NCBI RefSeq assembly: GCF_000702325.1
Contig: NZ_KL370891.1
Span: 1,448,917 to 1,512,916, forward strand
Direction: 5' to 3'
DNA length: 64,000 nt
From: Thiomicrorhabdus sp. Milos-T2
GTDB taxonomy: Bacteria > Pseudomonadota > Gammaproteobacteria > Thiomicrospirales > Thiomicrospiraceae
Shown: positions 57,990 through 64,000 of the stretch, piece by piece
Numbering within the stretch: the stretch's first letter is position 1
Layout: every line of letters starts with the position of its first letter
The notes under the pieces: generated by a model
What the model was told of the DNA's origin: nothing
Databases searched by the model: none
The model's input: the letters and a program-made list of their open reading frames with translations, nothing else
Program-made: the position numbers and the translations under genes

Positions 57990-59258
57990 ATGAATTCAGT
58001 ATCTCACCCTTCTCATTCAATCCCTTCTTCAGCAACGTCAAAAACGGTGGCCGATTTAGCGACTCTAATTAAAATCTGGGGTAAAGAACTCGGGTTTGCC
58101 GACATTGGTATTTCAGATACAGATTTATCAGACTATGAAGCGCGCTATTTTAACTGGATAGGTGAAAATTTTCATGGCGAAATGGAGTATATGAAGCGCC
58201 ATGGCACTAAACGCACTCGACCCAATGAACTAGAACCCGGTACAGTAAGTGTAATTAGTGTACGTTTAAACTATTTTGACAATGATGCTGAACTGGCAAC
58301 CAAACAGCTCCATAATCCAGAAAAAGCTTATGTTTCACGTTATGCGTTGGGCAAAGACTATCACAAACTCATTCGTAAACGCTTGCAAGCACTGGCAAAT
58401 AAAATCAATGAACATTGTGATAATTTTCAATACCGTGCCTTTACGGATAGCGCCCCGGTACTTGAACGCCCTCTTGCTGAAAAAGCGGGTTTAGGCTTTA
58501 TTGGCAAAAATAGTTTAATAATTCACCCCCGTGCAGGTTCCTGGTTTTTTTTAGGTGAGATTTACACCAACCTTAATTTACCTGCCGACCCACCTTTTGA
58601 AAAACAAGGCTGTGGCCCTTGCACAGCGTGTATTGATGAGTGCCCAACCCAAGCGATTGTTGGCAACGCCATAGTCGATTCTCGTCGTTGTATTTCTTAT
58701 TTAACCATTGAATTTCAAGGTTCTATTGCCAAAGAACTTAGACCTTTAATTGGCAATCGTATTTATGGCTGTGACGACTGTCAACTCGTTTGTCCTTGGA
58801 ATAAATTTACCCAACCAACGGCTGAAACGGCCTTTAAAGATCAACAAAATTTAGATTCTGCTAGTTTGCTGGAGCTTTGGAGCTGGACAGAAGAGCAATT
58901 CTTAAAAAAACTAGAGGGCTCTACTATTCGTAGAATCGGTTACATTCAATGGAATCGTAATTTAGCCATCGCCATAGGCAATGCAAGAGCAAACACTCAT
59001 TTGCTGAATCAAATGATTGAACAACTACAAAACAAAATGGGCACGCTAAATGACTTGGTAGACGAGCATATAGAGTGGGCAATTAATCAACTATCACAAA
59101 GAATTCATTCACAAAATACTGAAGTTACCAGGCCTGGTAGTTCTGAAATATCAAACATTAACCTTACTCAAGGGATTAAAGACAATCAAACGATTAAACC
59201 GTTTATTGTTAAGAAGTATTACCTTCCAAAAAAACAAACATTAAACGATAAAGATTAA
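57990..59258 (+). CDS. queG: Epoxyqueuosine reductase QueG
   Basis: Cobalamin- and iron-sulfur-dependent last step of queuosine synthesis. Cluster cysteines are in GCGPCTACIDECPTQAI and GCDDCQLVCPWN; the catalytic Asp region is FTDSAPVLERPLAEKAGLGFIGKN. At 422 residues it has a Ser-rich N-terminal extension and a C-terminal tail (after about 365) beyond the family's usual end. The tail carries a palindrome read as VTRPGS. It diverges from tsaE and converges on dgt, with the IS110 element between. Confidence 0.93.
   Translation: MNSVSHPSHSIPSSATSKTVADLATLIKIWGKELGFADIGISDTDLSDYEARYFNWIGENFHGEMEYMKRHGTKRTRPNELEPGTVSVISVRLNYFDNDAELATKQLHNPEKAYVSRYALGKDYHKLIRKRLQALANKINEHCDNFQYRAFTDSAPVLERPLAEKAGLGFIGKNSLIIHPRAGSWFFLGEIYTNLNLPADPPFEKQGCGPCTACIDECPTQAIVGNAIVDSRRCISYLTIEFQGSIAKELRPLIGNRIYGCDDCQLVCPWNKFTQPTAETAFKDQQNLDSASLLELWSWTEEQFLKKLEGSTIRRIGYIQWNRNLAIAIGNARANTHLLNQMIEQLQNKMGTLNDLVDEHIEWAINQLSQRIHSQNTEVTRPGSSEISNINLTQGIKDNQTIKPFIVKKYYLPKKQTLNDKD
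59127..59138. repeat. ACCAGGCCTGGT palindrome inside queG
   Basis: Perfect copy with T/A flanks, read in the third possible frame as Thr-Arg-Pro-Gly, in the C-terminal tail. Confidence 0.9.
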
Positions 59259-59312
59259 CTAATTCAGAATTGGCAATATAGAGTTACCAGATACCGTGTT
59301 TGATTTTCATAG

Positions 59313-60263
59313 TCAAGCACCAATCTTATATTCTGGATCAAAGGGTTTACCACTCTTCAGAATAGCATAAACCAGATGAATTAATTTGCGCATTACCGCG
59401 GCAACTATCTTCTTACCTGCAACCCCTCTTTTTCTCAGATTGTCTGCAAAGGATTTTAAGACAGGGTTGTATGCAATACTATTTACCGCAGGCATGTAGA
59501 GACACTTCCTTAAATTCGCATTGCCCATTTTGGAAAGCGATGAGCGATTTAAACTACTACCCGATTGCTGTATTTGTGGAACAAGACCAGAGTAACAGGC
59601 TAAGGCCTTTGCATTATCAAAACGATAAATGTCTTTGATATGAGTGATGAGTTCAATCGCTGTTTTTTCACCCAGTCCTTTAATGGACTTTAATAATGCC
59701 ATCTGCTTAGCCAATTCAACATCCTGTTGAACGCAGCCTTTCATTTGGGATTGAATCTTTTCAATCTGCTTTTCTAACTGTTTAATCTGAGCTATTTGAA
59801 TTTTCTGTACTTCAATTTCTGTCGAACTTTGCATTTGGTTTTTAATGCGGGTTTTTGTTTGAATTAACAAGGATTGAAGTGCTGAGAACTCTTGTAGCTT
59901 AGCGATAATCGGACTGTCAGGCTGCCAAGGTTTGAGTTTGTGTACTTCACAAAAATCTGCGATGAGCTTAGCATCTTCACTGTCGGTTTTAACACGCTTT
60001 AGTTTGGATTGTGCATGATGTTTGATTTTAAATGGGTTGATCACATACACAGGGTATTCTTGTTCGTAAAGATGCAATGCGAGGCCTAAATAGTATTTCC
60101 CGGTGGCTTCCATCGCGATGTGTGGAGAATCAAAAAGGCTCATCCATTTGATAAACTTTTTAAACCCCGCTGGGGTGTTATTAAAAGTGACACTTTGCTT
60201 TTGAGTTGAAACCGCTACGTCAAAGGTGTCTTTGCTGATGTCTATGCCGATGTATATTTTCAT
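59313..60263 (-). CDS. IS110-family transposase (RNA-guided recombinase)
   Basis: The RuvC-like N-terminal domain (about 1-145) has the DEDD residues Asp8 (IGIDISKD), Glu52 (AMEATGKY), Asp94 and Asp97 (VKTDSEDAK). A coiled coil (about 145-180) and a helix-hairpin-helix (LKSIKGLGEKTAIEL) follow. The C-terminal Tnp domain holds the conserved serine region QSGSSLNRSSLSKMGNANLR (233-252), where the catalytic Ser of IS110 recombinases lies. 316 residues, apparently intact. Known IS110 enzymes use a bridge RNA to choose donor and target. Confidence 0.95.
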   Translation of the reverse strand: MKIYIGIDISKDTFDVAVSTQKQSVTFNNTPAGFKKFIKWMSLFDSPHIAMEATGKYYLGLALHLYEQEYPVYVINPFKIKHHAQSKLKRVKTDSEDAKLIADFCEVHKLKPWQPDSPIIAKLQEFSALQSLLIQTKTRIKNQMQSSTEIEVQKIQIAQIKQLEKQIEKIQSQMKGCVQQDVELAKQMALLKSIKGLGEKTAIELITHIKDIYRFDNAKALACYSGLVPQIQQSGSSLNRSSLSKMGNANLRKCLYMPAVNSIAYNPVLKSFADNLRKRGVAGKKIVAAVMRKLIHLVYAILKSGKPFDPEYKIGA

Positions 60264-60304
60264 GTTCGAAATACCTATTTTATGCTAGGATTTAATTTCG
60301 TTTA

Positions 60305-60510
60305 GTAAGTTCACACTATGGCTATACTAACCTTATGAATACAGGCTAGGAGTCTTGTCCTGCCTAAGATACCGTTCAGTTTATAGTGTGTGGGGATAAA
60401 GGTCTTAATCTGATAACCTGGATCACTCTGGGTGTCATTGGCCTGGTAGCAAGATCTCTTTATCCCTTTACTAAGCGTCCTTAATAAATTCTCCACTTCT
60501 GGAGAACACT
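60305..60510 (-). ncRNA. Predicted bridge RNA of the IS110 element
   Basis: Read on the minus strand from 5' to 3': a small hairpin TTCTCC / GGAGAA (60489-60506); a target loop closed by GGGATAAAG / CTTTATCCC (60393-60466); a donor loop closed by CACACTAT / ATAGTGTG (60312-60390). The target loop holds UACCAGGCC (60440-60448) and GUUAUCAG (60410-60417). These complement the two sides of the target, the second with one G-U pair. The donor loop holds ACGGUAUCUUA (60365-60375), identical to the joined element ends. Ends approximate; folded by hand. Confidence 0.8.
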
Positions 60511-60581
60511 TTCAACATATAAGGCCTGGTAACTCTATGAAAGAATATTGAACGAGGTGATATCCCCCAGCTAATACCCCC

Positions 60582-61946
60582 CTACAAACGATCAAAAATA
60601 GAACCTTCTGTTGGGGTAAAGAGTTTAGCGTAGAGTCTGGATGCATAGGTATTAGTCATGCCTGCAATGTAATCAGAAATAACTCGTTGTTGGGCTTGTT
60701 CATTTTCCGCTTTTAAATATTTTTCATAAGAGCCAGACGGTAACAAGGCCTTTGGGTTTGCTCGTAAAGATTTAAATAACTCTAGAACAATTAACTGCCC
60801 TTTATACTCCATCTGTTTTACTTCAGGAATGGTAATGACATTTTTAAAAACAAAACGTTTCAACAATTCTAAAACGGCGGCTTCTCCCTCTCTTAAAGTG
60901 GCTTGATAACGTAATAAGGGGTGTTCAAAATCATCATTTTCATCCATATAAATAGACTCAACCATAATCCCTACCATTTTACTGACAGCATGCTTTCGCC
61001 CTTTGGATGAATCACTAAAGAGTTTATTTGTCATGTCATCATCCCACAACGCATATTGCTTAAAGATAGGATTATCCATAACCTCTGTTTGCCACAAATC
61101 ACGAGCTACCATTTTCATGGCTAGCGCATCTTCTAAATCGTGAATTCCATAGGCAATATCATCAGCCAGTTCCATAATTGTGGTATCTAAGGCTTTGTAC
61201 TGCGTTTGACGATGGCAACCTTTACAATCGGTTAATTGAGTAAAGCGTAACTTATCTTCTACTGAAAATGGCGCTAGCACCCAATCAAATAACGCTTTTT
61301 CTTCAAGATATAAACTCTTAGGTGGTGACCAACGATTCATTTGTAGGGTTCTAAAATCGTCTACTTGTGGTTCTTGTAGCTGTGCTAAATAGGTTGTATT
61401 GGCGGCAATAACATCATTATAAATGGCAGGATATTTCATCACGCCTAAAGCCGTTCTTCGTGATAAATCCAAACCATTTTTAGGAGTATATTCTCCCAAT
61501 TTAGCTAGAATTCTTAAGGTCTGTGCATTACCCTCAAAGCCACCATAGTGTCGCATCATGTAATTAAGCGCCACTTCACCACCATGACCAAATGGTGGAT
61601 GCCCTAAATCATGGGCTAAACAAATGGCTTCAATCAAATAAAATGACGGCAACCATTCCATATAGGCCGCATCGTCTCCATTTTCATCCATACCAATGGT
61701 AATTAACTGTTCAACTAAGCCTGACCCAATTTGAGCCACCTCCATAGAATGAGTTAAGCGCGTTCTATAAAAGTCTGATTCACTTAAACCAAAGATTTGA
61801 GTTTTGGCCTGTAAACGTCTGAATGAAGCGGCATGAATAACACGAGCTCGATCTCGCTGATAAACAATACGTGCAGGTCTTGAAGGTAACGATTGTAAAT
61901 AATCCGAGTAACGTTGTGTCCACTGTTGCGTTTCGATGGAATCCAT
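60582..61946 (-). CDS. dgt: Deoxyguanosine triphosphate triphosphohydrolase-like protein
   Basis: HD-domain enzyme that splits dNTPs to nucleoside and triphosphate. Metal ligands: His in RLTHSMEVAQIG, the HD pair in LAHDLGHPPFGHGGE, and Asp in LADDIAYGIHDLEDA. I start at the ATG at 61946 (MDSIETQQW), with AGAGAAG before it. A longer in-frame start at 62060 would lie within a GAGACC-type element. 454 residues. The true substrate of dgt-like proteins is often unproven. Confidence 0.92.
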   Translation of the reverse strand: MDSIETQQWTQRYSDYLQSLPSRPARIVYQRDRARVIHAASFRRLQAKTQIFGLSESDFYRTRLTHSMEVAQIGSGLVEQLITIGMDENGDDAAYMEWLPSFYLIEAICLAHDLGHPPFGHGGEVALNYMMRHYGGFEGNAQTLRILAKLGEYTPKNGLDLSRRTALGVMKYPAIYNDVIAANTTYLAQLQEPQVDDFRTLQMNRWSPPKSLYLEEKALFDWVLAPFSVEDKLRFTQLTDCKGCHRQTQYKALDTTIMELADDIAYGIHDLEDALAMKMVARDLWQTEVMDNPIFKQYALWDDDMTNKLFSDSSKGRKHAVSKMVGIMVESIYMDENDDFEHPLLRYQATLREGEAAVLELLKRFVFKNVITIPEVKQMEYKGQLIVLELFKSLRANPKALLPSGSYEKYLKAENEQAQQRVISDYIAGMTNTYASRLYAKLFTPTEGSIFDRL

Positions 61947-61971
61947 AACTTCTCTTTTGATAAGATAATTT

Positions 61972-62232
61972 GAGACCTTTGCACGAGAGTATGCACGTGT
62001 AAAAATGGTTCTAGGTGCCCCTTGAGGGTAAAAATTCACCTGCTTTTTGTTGTACCCCAAGGGTACTTCCGTTGGGCGACAACTTGCGAATAGCTAGCTA
62101 TTCCCTACGTTTTCCGTCGCAAACGAAGAACTCGACGCCCGAAGGGGTAAGTCGAGAATCAGGCAAATTTTTTACCCTCAAGGGGGTACTCACGCCTATT
62201 TTTCTTTCGCACCTATCTCGTGCAAAGGTCTC
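61972..62232. mobile_element. GAGACC-type miniature element, long class (261 bp)
   Basis: Exact 5-bp direct repeat AATTT on both sides, intact terminal inverted repeats and core palindrome. It begins 25 bp before the dgt start codon, so it sits in the dgt promoter or leader region. First of four elements in the next 1.2 kb. Confidence 0.88.
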
Positions 62233-62251
62233 AATTTGAAATTAATTCTAT

Positions 62252-62361
62252 GAGATCTTTGACCTAGTCGGCGATGTAAGAAAAAAGTAAAAGAATTCTT
62301 TAGACTGAAGATAGAGAATTATCGCCTTTTTTAACCATTCATCAACTCTTGAAAAGGTCTC
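62252..62361. mobile_element. GAGACC-type miniature element, short class (110 bp)
   Basis: Ends GAGATCTTTG and AAAAGGTCTC, flanked by the direct repeat TTCTAT on both sides. It lacks the core palindrome. The 165 bp after it contain no gene that I can support. Confidence 0.65.
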
Positions 62362-62526
62362 TTCTATGATACTCAAAAACAACTACTTTTTTTACTTAGT
62401 TAACAACCAATTTACCCTGCTAATCAGTTAACCAAAAAAATAAGCAAAGCATAAACTTTATCAGCACTTCCCAAATAGACCTTTTTTAATTTTAGCGTTA
62501 TGCTTGCTTAGAGAATTTTATACTTT

Positions 62527-62685
62527 GAGACCTTTGCACGAGATAGGTGCGAAAGAAAAATGAGGTAAAATTTGCCTGATTGCGGCGGAAAACGCAGGGA
62601 ATAGCTAGCTATTCGCAAGTTTTTCAACAAAAATCAGGTGAATTTTAACCATTTTTACTCGTACATACTCTCATGCAAAGGTCTC
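62527..62685. mobile_element. GAGACC-type miniature element, 159 bp class
   Basis: Nearly the same as the copy at 1441, with core palindrome and both ends intact. Flanks ACTTT / ACACT do not form a clear duplication. It ends 27 bp before the small lipoprotein gene. Confidence 0.8.
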
Positions 62686-62712
62686 ACACTACTTAAAATG
62701 AGAGGATTGGAC

Positions 62713-62940
62713 ATGGCTTTTTACTCACGCAAATCAAACATTTCTGTTTTTTCATCAATTTCGGCATTAGGTTTTCTTGTTGCAACCTTATCTATGGGGT
62801 TTCTTTTAACAGGCTGTGAAAAATCAGCAGAAGAAAAGTGTATAGATCAACAAAGTGGCCTGTGGGACAACAAAACCAATAACAAAAATGCCAACAAAGC
62901 TTATTGGAATGCCGTTGCTAAGTGTAAAGAAAAATATTAG
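62713..62940 (+). CDS. Small lipoprotein, 75 aa
   Basis: Not a family I can name. A hydrophobic signal of about 20 residues ends with a clear lipobox, LLTGC, followed by a short polar domain with two more cysteines (EEKCIDQQ and VAKCKEKY), which could pair. I start at the ATG at 62713, with GAGAGG 7 bp before it; a longer frame would begin inside the preceding element. It is enclosed by GAGACC-type elements on both sides (62527-62685 and 62967-63127). Confidence 0.65.
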   Translation: MAFYSRKSNISVFSSISALGFLVATLSMGFLLTGCEKSAEEKCIDQQSGLWDNKTNNKNANKAYWNAVAKCKEKY

Positions 62941-62966
62941 GCATTAATTTTAAAATTTTTTTATCT

Positions 62967-63127
62967 GAGACCTTTGCACGAGACAGGGGCACAAGAAAAA
63001 CAAGATAGAATTCTTTAGATTTAGGCTAAAAAATACGCATAATAACCAGTTATTGGGCGGATTTTTTAGCTTGAAGATAGAGGATTATAGCTGTTTTTAT
63101 GTGTTCATGGTCTCGTGCAAAGGTCTC
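62967..63127. mobile_element. GAGACC-type miniature element, variant (161 bp)
   Basis: Both ends are intact and the exact 5-bp direct repeat TATCT flanks it. Its interior differs from the other copies: it has its own inverted repeat around AATAACCAGTTATT rather than the GAATAGCTAGCTATTC core. Confidence 0.8.
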
Positions 63128-63157
63128 TATCTGTATTAACCAAGAGTAAACTGCAAT

Positions 63158-64000
63158 ATGAAGTGGTTAAAAACCATAAGCTTTTCTATGCTTATTTTAG
63201 TGTTAATTATTGGTAGTTTATTTCTATTTGCACGTCTTTGGATAAATGATGCGTTTAAACAACACCAAATTTCTGATATACATTGGCAATTAGGTACTTG
63301 GGGGCTAAATCAGAGTAAAATTAATAGGCTAGAATTTACACTCCAGAATCGTTATAAAATCGAGTTAACTAACCTGGAAATAAGTTGGCTATTTACAAAA
63401 AAAATAAATGACAGTTCTAAGCAAGCAATCCGTATTGAAGAACAGAATCAGTATCAAAATCAAAATCTAAACCACTATATTGATGTCATCAATATTGAAT
63501 CCGCGGTAATTCAAAACCTATCCCCTGCAAATATACAACCCTATTCATCCAATACATCCAATACAAAAACACTCAATCAAGCGATTGCCTCAGCAATTAA
63601 ATTTGTAAAACTAAGTTCACAAGGCATAACACCTAAAGACGAGACTGAAAAGAGCCTCAATACGTTAATGAACGTTTTTCCCTATTTGCCAAATACAATC
63701 AACATAAATCACATTGAATATAGTCAACCCTGTCAATCCCCTTCTAGCCAAAACTGCAGTTTAAGTGGGACAGCCCATTGGAAAAACCAAATAAACGCTC
63801 AACAAGTGGTCAGTCACTTAACTTTTAATATACAAGACAAGAAACACCCCAACCTTAACTTTCATTCAAATACACAACTTTTAGCTGACCTAAAATCACA
63901 ACAATTAATCCGTACTCAATTAGACAGTGCTATTTCTTTATTTAACAAACAAAATAACCAGCCACTTTTCTCTATTGATTGGAAAAATCAAACGTCTACT
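63158..64000 (+). CDS. Membrane-anchored protein, start only (runs off window)
   Basis: Open from the ATG at 63158 to the window end (281 codons, no stop). An N-terminal membrane helix (about residues 8-28, SMLILVLIIGSLFLFARLW) is followed by a large polar region rich in Asn, Gln and Ser. The pattern of a single anchor and long repetitive beta-strand-like phrases (INRLEFTLQNRYKIELTNLEISW) recalls AsmA/YdbH-type lipid-transport proteins, but this is a guess from architecture. Just after the start comes no motif that I recognise. Confidence 0.55.
   Translation, partial: MKWLKTISFSMLILVLIIGSLFLFARLWINDAFKQHQISDIHWQLGTWGLNQSKINRLEFTLQNRYKIELTNLEISWLFTKKINDSSKQAIRIEEQNQYQNQNLNHYIDVINIESAVIQNLSPANIQPYSSNTSNTKTLNQAIASAIKFVKLSSQGITPKDETEKSLNTLMNVFPYLPNTININHIEYSQPCQSPSSQNCSLSGTAHWKNQINAQQVVSHLTFNIQDKKHPNLNFHSNTQLLADLKSQQLIRTQLDSAISLFNKQNNQPLFSIDWKNQTST

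Larger units (their letters stand above)
59291..60523 (-). mobile_element. IS110-family insertion sequence (about 1233 bp)
   Basis: Contains one transposase gene plus about 260 bp of non-coding DNA on its 5' side, the layout of the IS110 group (not the IS1111 group, whose long end is downstream). Edges are set by rejoining the flanking palindrome. A two-base core, AG on this strand (CT in element orientation), is present at both edges (59289-59290 and 60522-60523). As expected for IS110, there are no terminal inverted repeats and no longer target duplication. Confidence 0.85.
59277..60537. repeat. 28-bp palindrome split by the IS110 element
   Basis: The left arm ends ...GAGTTACCAG at 59290; the right arm starts GCCTGGTAACTC at 60524. 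Joined, they form a perfect palindrome with 14-bp arms centred on ACCAGGCCTGGT. Before insertion it lay between the converging queG and dgt genes and may have been their shared terminator stem. Confidence 0.85.

Noticed and set aside
60311-60496. Minus-strand open frame of 61 codons in the IS110 5' region
   Set aside because: It coincides with the predicted bridge RNA, has no protein-like features, and IS110 elements carry only the transposase gene.
61946-62060. N-terminal extension of dgt by 38 residues
   Set aside because: The added part is encoded by a GAGACC-type element with its own target duplication; the ATG at 61946 has a ribosome site and fits the family.

Overview
The window looks like chromosome of a low-GC, sulfur-oxidising chemolithotrophic gammaproteobacterium of the Thiomicrospira / Thiomicrorhabdus / Hydrogenovibrio group. 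This is an inference from soxB, from gammaproteobacterial gene orders (ruvCAB-tolQRAB-pal-cpoB, ygfB-pepP-ubiH-ubiI, zapA-6S RNA-fthC, tsaE-amiC) and from base composition. Nearly all genes are housekeeping genes. The unusual material lies between them: one IS110-family element and three families of short repeats.

Layout. 1-7.8 kb: end of psd, a PII gene, a cold-shock gene, two unassigned genes, ntrBC, a DtxR/MntR-type regulator, a small membrane protein and a ketopantoate-reductase-like gene. 7.9-8.9 kb: a nine-copy 7-bp repeat, three identical tandem tRNA-Lys genes with their promoter and terminator, and nested miniature elements. 8.9-20.4 kb (minus): aspS, nadA, ruvCAB, tolQRAB-pal-cpoB, queC. 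20.6-24.6 kb: a DUF502 membrane protein, pilD, a DUF3579 protein and DAHP synthase. 24.7-32.3 kb (minus): glyA, nrdR, ribD, ribE, a ribB-type gene with a degenerate ribA half, ribH, nusB, thiL. 32.5-36.4 kb: ettA, a PAS/degenerate-GGDEF protein, a periplasmic DsrE-like protein and an unassigned secreted protein. 36.6-44.8 kb (minus): dapA, bamC, purL, soxB. 45-49.3 kb: bcp, a PIN-PhoH gene, a LysR regulator and a potassium-channel-like protein. 49.4-59.3 kb: ubiquinone hydroxylases, pepP, ygfB, zapA, 6S RNA, fthC, amiC, tsaE, queG. 59.3-60.5 kb: the IS110 element. 60.6-64 kb: dgt, a cluster of miniature elements, a small lipoprotein and the start of a large membrane-anchored protein.

Three repeat systems stand out. 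(1) The 12-bp perfect palindrome ACCAGGCCTGGT occurs 15 times intact, in genes (all three reading frames) and between genes; about 0.001 copies would be expected by chance at 40% GC. (2) GAGACC-ended miniature elements (three size classes, many with 5-6 bp target duplications). (3) GGGTAT-ended miniature elements of about 290-304 bp with 8-bp target duplications.

The most notable finding joins the IS110 element to repeat (1). Removing the element restores a 28-bp perfect palindrome centred on ACCAGGCCTGGT. The non-coding 5' end of the element folds by hand into a bridge-RNA-like structure with two guide loops. One loop contains the palindrome sequence and complements both sides of the target; the other contains 11 nt identical to the joined element ends. 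The element therefore appears programmed to insert at the genome's own abundant palindrome.
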